38,766 nt of DNA from Cypionkella sp. (GTDB taxonomy: Bacteria; Pseudomonadota; Alphaproteobacteria; Rhodobacterales; Rhodobacteraceae). This document shows, piece after piece, positions 1 through 7,529 of this stretch; position 1 is the stretch's first letter, and every line of letters starts with the position of its first letter. Below the pieces are notes generated by a model. It ran no database searches. It was not told the DNA's origin and worked only from the letters and a program-made list of their open reading frames with translations. The stretch is from positions 1 through 38,766 of the forward strand of contig JALRIN010000029.1 of assembly GCA_023255415.1 (NCBI GenBank). The letters are read 5' to 3'. Both the position numbers and the translations under genes were made by a program.

Positions 1-226
1 ATTGCCGGAACAATCCGTCAAGCCGATGGAGCGTGTTCTTCCCGGTGCGGCTGTCTCGCAGCGCCTCCGACGCCAGATTGGACAGGCCGAGCACGTCATC
101 AAGCTCGCGCATCACCAGCAGGCCACCGTCTGAACTGATCTGCGCACCACGGAACTCCAGACGCACACGGCGGTCGAAATCAACCCGATCTCCCCGCGCC
201 AAGCCCGCACCCTCCAGGTGATCCAT
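1..226 (-). CDS. IS1380-family transposase, N-terminal part (runs off window)
   Basis: The first 75 codons of a DDE transposase read leftwards off the window edge. The N-terminal pattern VRLEFRGAQISSDGGLLVMR followed by RELDDVLGLS and RTGKNTLHRLDGLFRQ is characteristic of IS1380-family transposases. I chose the ATG at 224-226. An in-frame stop lies upstream (248-250), so little extension is possible. No catalytic DDE residues fall inside this fragment, and I could not identify a terminal inverted repeat in 227-300. Whether the insertion sequence is complete cannot be judged here. Confidence 0.8.
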   Translation of the reverse strand, partial: MDHLEGAGLARGDRVDFDRRVRLEFRGAQISSDGGLLVMRELDDVLGLSNLASEALRDSRTGKNTLHRLDGLFRQ

Positions 227-302
227 GAAACGCGCCCCTCGCAGCCGTCAACGCCATGATTTATATGCGAAATATCACGATTACGACAGCGAAATCAGCG
301 AC

Positions 303-523
303 TTACTTGGAGAATGTGGGTAGACATTAGACATTAGACATTAGACATTAGACATTAGACATTAGACATTAGACATTAGACATTAGACATTAGACATTAA
401 AACTTAGTGATTAGTGATTGTACATTAAATATTATTCATTGATCCTTATTACTTGAAGATTATTTCTTCTTTATTCCACCTTAGAGATTTTACCTACTTC
501 CCCTACTAGTATTACTTGGGGAG
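303..523. repeat. Tandem heptamer array, candidate replication origin or iteron block
   Basis: From 321 to 397 the heptamer TAGACAT is repeated 11 times exactly. From 398 to 495 the 7-bp register continues without a slip for 14 more degenerate units (for example TAAAACT, TAGTGAT, TAGTGAT, TGTACAT, TAAATAT, TATTCAT, TAGAGAT). Every unit starts with T and ends with AT or CT, giving the consensus TANNN(A/C)T. The block is flanked by near-identical direct copies TTACTTGG(A/G)GA at 303-313 and 512-522. It is AT-rich and lies just upstream of an operon containing a replicative-type helicase, which is the usual position for iterons or an origin unwinding element. That role is inferred. The gap 227-616 holds nothing else I can recognise. 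Confidence 0.75.
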
Positions 524-616
524 CTAGTGATCTTTTCCCTTATCACTTCTTTCCTCCACTTATTGATCCATTTATTCCCGCCTTCTCATCAGGCTATTCC
601 AAGAAAGTTTATTCCC

Positions 617-1573
617 ATGACAGACTGTATTCATTTCTCTTTCACCCCTGCTGGCCTTTTAGGGTTCCAAGGGTACCACCTTCAGATCTTCACCTCAGGA
701 CGAGCAAAGCTCAGCTTCCAAGGCGAGGGACGCACTCAACTCCACTACTACGGCGAACGACCCAAACGAGATCAGGAAGCCTATCGTCGGCAAAAGAAGC
801 GGTCTGGCAGCTTGCTTGCTGACCACTTTACCCAGGTAGATGCACTGCTCGCAGACCTTGAGAGAGCCTACGTCTACCGGCTGCATTTGCAGGGCAACAA
901 CAATGCTACTGCCGATAATGCCCACCTCGTGGCCAGCCAATATACAACCAGCGTCTGGCTAATTATGGGGGCCGTTGTCCACGAGTGGGACCTGCCAGGG
1001 CCTGCCGCGGGTTGCCTCATCTCTGGCTCTGGTCCCCGCGTTGGCTCTGCCAGTCTCTTCAATGAGTTCGTGCCAGCCTATGAGCATGACTGGGAGGATG
1101 CTGTGTTCTCACAGGAGCACTACCGTCGAGGCCTGCGTGAAGAGGTGCTGGAAGGCTTTTCCTTGGCAAGCCGGGCCGTTGCCACCAGACCGAGGCCTAT
1201 GACCGCCTTGCCAGTCAAGCCCGACCCTCTTGCCTCGTCAGCCAGGATATCGGCGGTTACACCTCAGGCAAACGTCCCAGCTATCAGGCATGATTACGTT
1301 GACGTCGCTCCTGCTTGGGAAGATCCCGCTGTGGTAGGGCCAGAGCCAGCCTCCTGGGAAAGCGTCGAGGAGGAAAGGGAGGACGCCTTCGTTGCAGAGG
1401 TTCCAGAGGAGCCAGCAGAGCCGCCAACTCAGCCTACTCTGGACGACGCACAGCTCGACCAAGGCCGATATTCTTCTGGTCAGAAATTCCAACCCGAGAA
1501 GGATCGAAAGCCCTACGATAAACAACAACTTTGGGCCCTGATTGCCGCCAAAAGCCAGCAAAGTTTATTGTAA
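617..1573 (+). CDS. Protein of unknown function upstream of SF3 helicase gene
   Basis: This encodes 318 residues from the ATG at 617. An in-frame GTG at 527 would add 30 residues, but 527-616 is pyrimidine-rich like the upstream non-coding DNA, so I prefer 617. I do not recognise the family. The N-terminal half looks folded, with a basic stretch (GERPKRDQEAYRRQKKR). The C-terminal third is acidic and proline-rich (about residues 240-290), typical of a disordered linker, and ends in a short basic tail. Its place between the heptamer array and the helicase gene suggests an initiator, primase-like partner or array-binding protein, but no primase motif is visible. The coding call rests on frame length and position. 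Confidence 0.6.
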   Translation: MTDCIHFSFTPAGLLGFQGYHLQIFTSGRAKLSFQGEGRTQLHYYGERPKRDQEAYRRQKKRSGSLLADHFTQVDALLADLERAYVYRLHLQGNNNATADNAHLVASQYTTSVWLIMGAVVHEWDLPGPAAGCLISGSGPRVGSASLFNEFVPAYEHDWEDAVFSQEHYRRGLREEVLEGFSLASRAVATRPRPMTALPVKPDPLASSARISAVTPQANVPAIRHDYVDVAPAWEDPAVVGPEPASWESVEEEREDAFVAEVPEEPAEPPTQPTLDDAQLDQGRYSSGQKFQPEKDRKPYDKQQLWALIAAKSQQSLL

Positions 1574-1640
1574 TTTCTTCGCTTTAAGCTGGAAACTGCA
1601 ATAATTTTCCCGCAGAAAACGCTATTGCGCCTTAGAAAAA

Positions 1641-1649
1641 CTATCCACA
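1641..1649 (+). promoter_or_regulatory. DnaA-box-like nonamer
   Basis: CTATCCACA differs at one position from the DnaA box consensus TTATNCACA. It lies in the 152-bp gap before the helicase gene of the integrative replicon, which suits a replication control region. A single near-match can occur by chance. Confidence 0.3.
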
Positions 1650-1725
1650 GGATCCGTTCTTCAGTCTTGCAGAAAAAGCCTAAGGTCCCCTAAGCTGGCT
1701 CTATTACGAGCAGTGAGGACAGCCC

Positions 1726-3225
1726 ATGAAAGATCCAAACACACGTAGTCGCAGCACCCCTGACGACCTTGACCCAGCGCTAGATAAATGGGCAAAAGTC
1801 TTCGAGCCCTATGTCGACGTGTTCCCAGTCTATGACGAGGCTGGAAACTGCATTGTCGCAACCGTCTCGGAAATCGTCCAGACGGTTGCCCAGTGGTACG
1901 TCCGAAAAAATAACAAGTATTATGATGTCGACTTGCCAGGGGAAGCCCTTTCCCGAGATGACGTGGAGCGGGTCATCACTCAACGCCTTCACTCTGAATT
2001 TCCAGGCAATGACGATCTGGTCCCTGATGTCGTTCGACAGATTTTGCAAAAGGTCATTCGGGATGTGTTTGTCAGTCCACGCGAAAGCATTCCAGTTTGG
2101 TCAGGCATCAGAAAAAGCTTTCCCGGCAATCCCAACAAGCTGATCTTCAGCAAACACCTGACTGCAACCATCAACACTTGGAAGTCCCCAGAATATCGGG
2201 CCCTACAAGGGGTTGAAGCCGACTGGGGCCCGGTTGAGGCATTCCTGGAAGCCATGCTGACGCGTGAAGATGAGCGTGACATGGTTGTGAATTGGTTGGC
2301 TTGGTGTTTGCAAAACGAAGCAGATAAACCCTTGTGGGCCCTGTTTCTTTACTCACAAACGAAAGGTTCGGGCAAAAGCACTTTGTCGATGATCTTCGCC
2401 CACCTCTTTGGCAAAGAAAACTCCAGCGTTGAAAATAACGTCTCGAAGCTGGTCTCCCGTTTCAACGCGCCAGTACTCGATAAGAAGTTTGTCACCTGCG
2501 AAGAGCTCAACATCGCTCCTGGTTCGCCAGAGGCAAACGCTATCAAGACCTACATCACCGAGACCCGGACGATGACAGAACACAAGGGCCACGACGTGTT
2601 CATGGTCGAGCAAGCTTGTGCGTTCATGTTTACCTCAAACCATACACCGCTCTGGCTCGAGCAGGGTGATCGGCGCTTCTATGTGATTGATGTAGATCAT
2701 GACGGTCACCGCTTTGGCGAAAGTGCCGACGAGTTTGCAGACCTGTCAGCTGAAGTACACACTTACCTCGAAGATCCAGCAAATATAGCCGGGCTTTACC
2801 AGGCTCTTTTGGAGCATAAGATCCCAGAAGAATTCAATGCAAAGTCGCTCGACGTTCAGCACCGCTCCACCGGCATCATGAAAACGATTCAGGGCGCTTC
2901 GTGGGATGTGAATATGGAAATATTCGAGGCTGAACTCAATCGACTCCGTATTGTGGCCCTTCCGGCGCATCTGATGACAAATTTGGCCGAGGCCGTAGGT
3001 AAGCCAAGCAACAATCTCATGAAGCACTGGCTGTTGCGTCTTGGCTGGCACCGCAAGAAAGTGAAATGGGGTGGCAAGACCTATGCCCAGGTGATCTTCA
3101 TCCGGCCGAAGTATAGCCTTAATGCGGGGGTCCTGACAGGGCCGCGCCAGTGGAGCAAGCCGATCGGCAGCTCAGACGCTTTTGCCGAGTTCAAGCGTGA
3201 AGATCTTCACGCCGAAGAAGGTTAA
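1726..3225 (+). CDS. SF3-type replicative helicase (DUF5906-like, phage/satellite family)
   Basis: A 499-residue ATPase expected to unwind DNA at the element's origin. Visible superfamily 3 signatures are Walker A GSGKST at 214-219, an acidic Walker B region FVTCEE at 255-260, motif C with MFTSN at 301-305, and an arginine-finger-like GDRRF at 314-318. The first 150 residues lack recognisable primase motifs, so priming may come from another protein. The C-terminal part (about 385-470) is basic and could form a winged-helix DNA-binding domain. The start ATG has a good ribosome site (GAGGACAGCCC). The HNH gene follows after 5 bp. This gene content is typical of phages, phage satellites and integrative plasmids. 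Confidence 0.85.
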   Translation: MKDPNTRSRSTPDDLDPALDKWAKVFEPYVDVFPVYDEAGNCIVATVSEIVQTVAQWYVRKNNKYYDVDLPGEALSRDDVERVITQRLHSEFPGNDDLVPDVVRQILQKVIRDVFVSPRESIPVWSGIRKSFPGNPNKLIFSKHLTATINTWKSPEYRALQGVEADWGPVEAFLEAMLTREDERDMVVNWLAWCLQNEADKPLWALFLYSQTKGSGKSTLSMIFAHLFGKENSSVENNVSKLVSRFNAPVLDKKFVTCEELNIAPGSPEANAIKTYITETRTMTEHKGHDVFMVEQACAFMFTSNHTPLWLEQGDRRFYVIDVDHDGHRFGESADEFADLSAEVHTYLEDPANIAGLYQALLEHKIPEEFNAKSLDVQHRSTGIMKTIQGASWDVNMEIFEAELNRLRIVALPAHLMTNLAEAVGKPSNNLMKHWLLRLGWHRKKVKWGGKTYAQVIFIRPKYSLNAGVLTGPRQWSKPIGSSDAFAEFKREDLHAEEG

Positions 3226-3230
3226 CGGCG

Positions 3231-3698
3231 ATGGCAATCAAGTTACCGGTGCGGGTGCTGGAGGAGATCGCAGCCCGTCGCGAGGTTTACCTAACCCACA
3301 GGTTGAAAGTGCCTATCAGCGAAGAGCAATACCTCTGGTGGGATGATGTTATCACGAACCACTTCGATGAGGCTATGCAGACCTATAGCAAGGTCTTGAG
3401 CTGGACGTCCTATGGGGGCCGGAACGGGTGCTTCAGTACGAACATGCCGACAGTTCTCAAGATCAAGTTTAGGGGGGTTGCTGTCGCAGCCCACCGCTTC
3501 ACCTACGCGGTTCACTGTTCTATGCCTCTATCGCAGAAACAGGTTGCCCGGCATCAGTGCGCGAACTTCACCTGCCTCAATGCGGCGCATATCGAGCTTG
3601 GAGATCAAGCGCAAAACTTCCAGGACTTCATTGCGGCCTCCGCCTATGGCGTTCGGTGGGAGCTGCTGCCTCGCAACCCACTCGAGACAATTTTGTAG
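3231..3698 (+). CDS. HNH endonuclease family protein
   Basis: A 155-residue protein starting 5 bp after the helicase stop, with RBS-like AAGAAGG. Residues 86-133 carry the pattern AAHRFTY, RHQCANFTC, LNAAHIELG, QNFQDF, which matches the HNH homing-nuclease type (AHR, H-x-C-x-N-x-x-C-x-N-x-x-H, N-x-x-D). Candidate zinc and catalytic residues are H108, C110, C115, N117, H120 and N129. The first 80 residues look like a separate DNA-recognition region. Co-transcription with the helicase suggests a role in element processing or spread. A self-splicing intron context is not seen. An alternative role is phage interference or DNA packaging. Confidence 0.75.
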   Translation: MAIKLPVRVLEEIAARREVYLTHRLKVPISEEQYLWWDDVITNHFDEAMQTYSKVLSWTSYGGRNGCFSTNMPTVLKIKFRGVAVAAHRFTYAVHCSMPLSQKQVARHQCANFTCLNAAHIELGDQAQNFQDFIAASAYGVRWELLPRNPLETIL

Positions 3699-3876
3699 AC
3701 ACTTTCCACCCTCTTCAGTACCCTTTCGATACTATGACACTGTTATTGATTGGTAATAATTCGATATGATGTACTTTATTGTGAACCCTCTATCGCACCC
3801 GACACCCGTGGGAACACCCGTAAACTGAGGAAACCAAGGCATCTATGGTGGTAACCAACCATCATGGAGAACCCTT

Positions 3877-4110
3877 ATGTTTACCTCACTTACGCTGCTC
3901 GCACTTGCGGGCGGTGCCTCGCGTCTTGGCTTGGGGCTGGTGCTTTACCAGCGCTTCAAGTTTGTTCTGACCGTCCCACAGGCCCTGGCTGCGGCCTTGG
4001 TGATCTTGGCGGGCCTGCCAGACTTCCTCAAGCCTGTGCCCTTTCCACTTCCTGTGAGCCTGGTTGCGGGCTTTTTGCTGCCTGACCTGCTGTTTGCGAG
4101 GCGGTCATGA
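3877..4110 (+). CDS. Small membrane protein of the integrative replicon
   Basis: A 77-residue protein with two hydrophobic segments (about residues 1-26 and 33-72, the second broken by prolines), ending in basic ARRS. I do not recognise a family. Its stop overlaps the start of the next gene in an ATGA arrangement, which supports both as real and translationally coupled. The leader region 3699-3876 contains two ACACCCGT copies 12 bp apart and an imperfect hairpin (ATGGTGGT to ACCAACCAT) just before the start, possibly regulatory. Confidence 0.55.
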   Translation: MFTSLTLLALAGGASRLGLGLVLYQRFKFVLTVPQALAAALVILAGLPDFLKPVPFPLPVSLVAGFLLPDLLFARRS

Positions 4111-4304
4111 CAGAGCAAACCCTTCGCCTCACCCCTGGCTGCACTGTCGTGATTGCGGCCTTTGATGACGTCCCCGAGCATCGCTTCAAGGTGGAAGAAA
4201 TCCTCGATGACTGCGTGACCGGGATCGCACTAACCGGTCCCTTTGCGGGCGACTACGGCGAGCCTGAGCTTGCCCTTATTCTACGGGTCGTCTCGCAAGA
4301 CTGA
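4107..4304 (+). CDS. Small soluble protein of the integrative replicon
   Basis: A 65-residue acidic protein with a beta-rich look (TPGCTVVIAAF, FKVEEILDDCVTGIALTG). Its start overlaps the upstream membrane-protein stop (ATGA). The family is not recognised. It could be an SH3-like or Tudor-like small fold, but that is a guess. It sits upstream of the integrase and is separated from it by 135 bp. Confidence 0.5.
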   Translation: MTEQTLRLTPGCTVVIAAFDDVPEHRFKVEEILDDCVTGIALTGPFAGDYGEPELALILRVVSQD

Positions 4305-4412
4305 GGACCTGGACCCTCTTGGCCTTGGCCCTCAAGCAGGCCCGTCAAGGAAGGGCTTATTCCCTGACCCTGATTGGCCTGCATCAGAAATCCTCCCCTT
4401 CACCCTCAAACT

Positions 4413-4426
4413 GGGGCTTTTGCCCC
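4413..4426 (+). promoter_or_regulatory. Short GC hairpin in front of integrase ribosome site
   Basis: GGGGC-TTTT-GCCCC ends a few bases before the GGAG ribosome-binding site of the integrase. It may act as a weak terminator or translational control element. The stem is only 5 bp, so confidence is low. Confidence 0.3.
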
Positions 4427-4439
4427 CTTAGGAGACCTC

Positions 4440-5699
4440 ATGTCGACGTCGATCAAGTATGCCTACAAGAAGCACAACACCTGGGTTTACCGCAGAACCT
4501 ACCCCCAGCACCTACAGCTGATCTTGGGCCCTGCCCTCAAGCAGTCCCTGAAGACCGCTGATGCCAGTCAAGCCAAGGCGCGTGTGGCCGAGCTGAATCA
4601 AACCTTCACAACCATCATCAAGGAGGCTCAGGCCCATGCCCTTGCTACCCCTCACACCACTCCTGTCCTTCCTGCCCAAACTCCTCGACTTGGCATGGGT
4701 CGCCCTCGATATGAGCGTGCTCGTCTTGTGGGGGATGGGTTGGTAGCCGACCTAGCCCAAGCCTACCTTGCTGAGGTCTCTCAGCGCCTCCGCCCCGGTA
4801 GTTACAAGTCTGTACGCTTTGCCCTGAAGCTGTTGACCTCGCATCTGGGCAAGCATGCCGTTGGTGACCTCACTCTCACCCAGGGTAAGGAGGTGCTGGG
4901 GTATATCACCCAGCTTTCTCCCAACGTGCGCAAGTACAGGGAGGGCAAGGACGCAGGCCTCGCTGACCTTGCACGTCTCGCTCAGGAGCACGAGGGTATC
5001 ACTCTGGCACCCCAGACCCAGGCACGCATCCTCAAGCAGATATCGCAGTTCCTTGACTGGTGTGTGGGCGAGGGGGAGTTGCAGGCCAACCCTTGGGCAG
5101 CGCTGAAGGTTAAGGACCGGCCAGAGGTTCACCCCCATGGCTTTCTTGCCGACGACCAGCTGCGTCTGCTGCTGTCAGCGCAAGACAGGGTCCTTCACAA
5201 GGTTCTGCTCTTCGCGCTGCTGACAGGGTTACGATCTGGAGAGGTCTGTGGGCTCTTGGCCAGTGACATCACAGCCAAGGGCAACCTTGGGCGCTTTGTG
5301 CGGGTCCAGCCTAATTCTGTGCGCCAGCTGAAGTCTAAGGCAGCAGAGCGCGAGGTTCCCCTGCACAGTATCCTTGAGGGCCTTCTCGACACTGGGTTAC
5401 CAACAACGGGACGGCTGTTCCCTGGCCTCAGCGTCGATCTGGTCGTCAAGCGCTATGCCTACCTGCGCCGGCTCCATCCTGGCCTCTGGGGCACCGTGTT
5501 CCACTCAACCCGCAAGTGGTTCATCACACAGTGTGAGCGCACTGGCGTCCCTGAGCACTTCACCGCAAGTCTGGTCGGCCACGTCTCAGCCAGATCCGCC
5601 AACAGGCTGACCTATGGCCTTTACTCCAGTGGTATAAGCGACGCCCAGAAGCGCGACATCGTGGATCAGATTAGGCTGCCTCAGGACGTGAAGCTATGA
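4440..5699 (+). CDS. int: Tyrosine recombinase/integrase
   Basis: A 419-residue phage-type integrase expected to insert and excise the element. The start ATG at 4440 follows GGAG at 8 bp; an upstream in-frame ATG at 4374 lacks a site. The N-terminal region (residues 5-60, KYAYKKHNTWVYRRTYP) is an arm-binding or DUF6538-like domain. A core-binding domain follows at about 100-225. Catalytic residues visible are R265 in TGLRSGE, a lysine near 298-300, H355 and R358 in HSTRK, H381 in GH, and the tyrosine Y392 or Y395 (TYGLYSSG). All are present, so the enzyme is probably functional. It is the last large gene of the 5.5-kb element, and att sites were not identified. Confidence 0.9.
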   Translation: MSTSIKYAYKKHNTWVYRRTYPQHLQLILGPALKQSLKTADASQAKARVAELNQTFTTIIKEAQAHALATPHTTPVLPAQTPRLGMGRPRYERARLVGDGLVADLAQAYLAEVSQRLRPGSYKSVRFALKLLTSHLGKHAVGDLTLTQGKEVLGYITQLSPNVRKYREGKDAGLADLARLAQEHEGITLAPQTQARILKQISQFLDWCVGEGELQANPWAALKVKDRPEVHPHGFLADDQLRLLLSAQDRVLHKVLLFALLTGLRSGEVCGLLASDITAKGNLGRFVRVQPNSVRQLKSKAAEREVPLHSILEGLLDTGLPTTGRLFPGLSVDLVVKRYAYLRRLHPGLWGTVFHSTRKWFITQCERTGVPEHFTASLVGHVSARSANRLTYGLYSSGISDAQKRDIVDQIRLPQDVKL

Positions 5700-5851
5700 A
5701 CGTCTCCTGTATCCCTGACAGCGAGGCCTTCGAGGAGCAGGCTGCCACCGCTGGTGGTCGATGGAGGGCTAACAAGACTGCAAGCCGAAAGTCCCGCTGC
5801 AACAGACCAGGGCTTTGCCTCAGCTGGCGCGTACTGGCGATGGCTTGCTGA
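5696..5851 (+). CDS. Possible small protein overlapping integrase stop
   Basis: A 51-codon frame starts with an ATG that overlaps the integrase stop (ATGA). It encodes a basic, cysteine-containing peptide (MNVSCIPDSEAFEEQ at the start). Directionality factors are often small and basic, but no helix-turn-helix motif is evident. This may be chance. Confidence 0.25.
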   Translation: MNVSCIPDSEAFEEQAATAGGRWRANKTASRKSRCNRPGLCLSWRVLAMAC

Positions 5852-6168
5852 CTACATGAATAAAAGAGAGCTTGGTTAGACTGCAAAAAAAACCTCCATC
5901 TGGCTTCCCTTCGCGGGCGGTCAGGCGGAGGAACTGAGGCAAATATTTTTTTTTGAGATGAAAGAGGTCATTAGGCCCCGTTCGGCGGCAATCCTGCACG
6001 AGGCAAGTCAGGAAGAAGACCAGATAGCAGACGTTTGTTTCGATCGAGACGGTGGGCAGCTGCGTGGACAAAAGCAGCGCTGATCATTCCTATGCTAGGG
6101 TCGGTTTTCGGCCCATAAGTACCATTTGTAATGTTCGCAGCTGAGGTCAGGGTTAAGCCAAAATAGAA
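5852..6168. other. Gene-poor junction between integrative replicon and ars operon
   Basis: I see no convincing gene here. There are T-runs near 5947-5956 and a short plus-strand frame at about 5958-6083 with no recognised match. The right end of the integrative replicon must lie in or near this stretch, but no direct repeat matching the left side was found. Confidence 0.4.
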
Positions 6169-6207
6169 AATGGCTACAAGGCGACCAAAGCTAGCCTTGT
6201 AGCCATT
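6169..6207 (-). terminator. Intrinsic terminator of the ars operon
   Basis: A perfect 14-bp inverted repeat (AATGGCTACAAGGC with GCCTTGTAGCCATT, 11-nt loop) lies 17 bp downstream of the arsH stop. Read on the minus strand it is followed by a U-rich tract (TTCTATTTT). Confidence 0.8.
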
Positions 6208-6223
6208 GGTTTAAAAAACTCGA

Positions 6224-6955
6224 TCAGATTGCCGTCTGATTGACACGTGCCGACAAATCGGCTGCGCTTTCATTTCGCTCGCTGTAGCGATCCACGAGGT
6301 AGTCCTTGTTGTCTCTGGTCAGCATCGTAAACTTTATCAGCTCCTCCATGACATCAACGACCCGGTCGTAGAATGGTGACGGCTTCATCCGGCCAGCATC
6401 GTCGAATTCAAGAAAGGCCTTCGGCGTCGAGGACTGGTTTGGGATAGTCAGCAGGCGCATCCAGCGCCCTAGAATGCGAAGCTGGTTCACGGCATTAAAG
6501 CTTTGCGAGCCACCACTGACCTGCATCACGGCCAGTGTTTTTCCCTGCGTCGGTCGAACACCGCCGAGGGAGAGTGGAATCCAATCGATTTGGGTTTTCA
6601 TAATGCCAGTCATAGCACCGTGCCGTTCTGGTGAACACCAAACCATACCTTCGGACCACGTGACTAAATCGCGCAGTTCCTGCACTTTTGGATGAGTCGC
6701 CTCTGCGTCGTCGGGCAGCGGCAGGCCAGATGGGCAATAGGTTCGCGTCTCGGCTCCAAGTTTCACCAGAATGCGCGCCGCTTCTTCGGTCATCAACCGA
6801 CTAAACGAACGATCCCGAAGCGAGCCGTAAAGCAGCAAAATGCGCGGTGCATGCGTTGCTCGCTCAGGTGCGAGCAGGCGAACCAAATTGATTGCTTCGA
6901 AATGCTCTTCTTTAAGGTTTGGGGTGTCAGCCAACGCGGTTTCCTTTCGCATCAA
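6224..6955 (-). CDS. arsH: ArsH, NADPH-dependent FMN oxidoreductase (organoarsenical oxidase family)
   Basis: A 243-residue flavodoxin-like protein. The family oxidises trivalent organoarsenicals and reduces quinones or metals with NADPH/FMN. Diagnostic stretches are ILLLYGSLRDRSFSR (FMN phosphate loop, about 39-53), TWSEGMVWCSPERHGAMTG and QIDWIPLSLG, GGVRPTQGKTLAVMQVSGG and NQLRILGRWMR, all typical of ArsH. The ORF can start at TTG 6955 or ATG 6952; I favour the ATG. Its start lies inside the 3' end of the upstream arsC (about 29-bp overlap), indicating translational coupling. It is the last gene of the operon. No arsM is present here. Confidence 0.93.
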   Translation of the reverse strand: MMRKETALADTPNLKEEHFEAINLVRLLAPERATHAPRILLLYGSLRDRSFSRLMTEEAARILVKLGAETRTYCPSGLPLPDDAEATHPKVQELRDLVTWSEGMVWCSPERHGAMTGIMKTQIDWIPLSLGGVRPTQGKTLAVMQVSGGSQSFNAVNQLRILGRWMRLLTIPNQSSTPKAFLEFDDAGRMKPSPFYDRVVDVMEELIKFTMLTRDNKDYLVDRYSERNESAADLSARVNQTAI

Positions 6956-7349
6956 TCAGTGGCGTGCCGTCTTCTTTTGCCATCGGGCCGGGCGGCAGGC
7001 GGTCGAGGAGATCCAGTACGGCCTCGCTTGGGCGGCAGAGCCGGACGCCTTTTGGTGAGCAAACAATGGGGCGATTGACCAGAATCGGGTGCTCAAGCAT
7101 CGCGGCGAGCAGCGCGGTGTCATCCACAAAGGGATCGAGTAGCCCCAGGTTCTCGGCTGGCGATTTTGTTGTCCGCAGGGCGGTACGTGGCGTCAGGCCA
7201 GCAGCGGCAAACAGGGCTAGAAGCTGCGGACGGGTCCAGCCAGTATCGAGATAGGGTATGACTACCGGCTTCTCGCCAGATGCTTCGATGAGGGCCAACA
7301 CGTTGCGCGAAGTGCCGCAATCGGGATTGTGGTGGATAACGACGGTCAT
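6927..7349 (-). CDS. arsC: Glutaredoxin-dependent arsenate reductase ArsC
   Basis: A 140-residue protein of the E. coli plasmid-type ArsC family, reducing arsenate to arsenite with glutathione/glutaredoxin. The active-site segment HHNPDCGTSRN has catalytic C11. Further family blocks are VIPYLDTGWT, LLALFAAAGLTPRTALR, HPILVNRPIV and the C-terminal LCRPSEAVLDLL. A strong ribosome site (GGAGG) precedes the ATG. It lies between the collapsed ACR3 gene and arsH. It is one of two unrelated arsenate reductases in the same operon. Confidence 0.95.
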   Translation of the reverse strand: MTVVIHHNPDCGTSRNVLALIEASGEKPVVIPYLDTGWTRPQLLALFAAAGLTPRTALRTTKSPAENLGLLDPFVDDTALLAAMLEHPILVNRPIVCSPKGVRLCRPSEAVLDLLDRLPPGPMAKEDGTPLIDAKGNRVG

Positions 7350-7361
7350 GCTGAACCTCCT

Positions 7362-7520
7362 TCAGAGGGAAACCAGTGTTCTCTTCGCGAATGCGAAAAG
7401 TGAAAGCATGACTTGGACTTCCGCCAGCACGCCGATGATTATTGCCAGCCCCACCCAGACGGACGGCCAGCGTTTAAAAGGTCCTAATTCCGCCTTACCG
7501 GGAAACGATGTTTGGGCCAT
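7362..7520 (-). pseudogene. Collapsed ACR3 arsenite efflux gene (N- and C-terminal ends fused)
   Basis: A 52-codon frame in the slot where the arsenite efflux gene is expected. Residues 13-32 (GPFKRWPSVWVGLAIIIGVL) resemble the N-terminus and first membrane helix of ACR3 permeases. Residues 31-41 (VLAEVQVMLSL) resemble the conserved GVLxEVPVMLS near the ACR3 C-terminus. The simplest reading is one in-frame deletion of about 300 codons joining the two ends at a GVL-like sequence present in both. The product has a single membrane helix and cannot be a transporter. Start, stop and operon spacing are intact. The ACR3 assignment is from memory of family motifs. Confidence 0.6.
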
Positions 7521-7529
7521 CTCAGGCTT

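Noticed and set aside
321..397. CRISPR array in the left repeat block
   Set aside because: The units are 7 bp and directly adjacent, with no spacers and no cas genes nearby; this is a tandem iteron-like array.
5820..6071. 83-codon minus-strand frame downstream of the integrase
   Set aside because: No family resemblance and low-complexity lysine/phenylalanine runs from the T tracts; considered chance.
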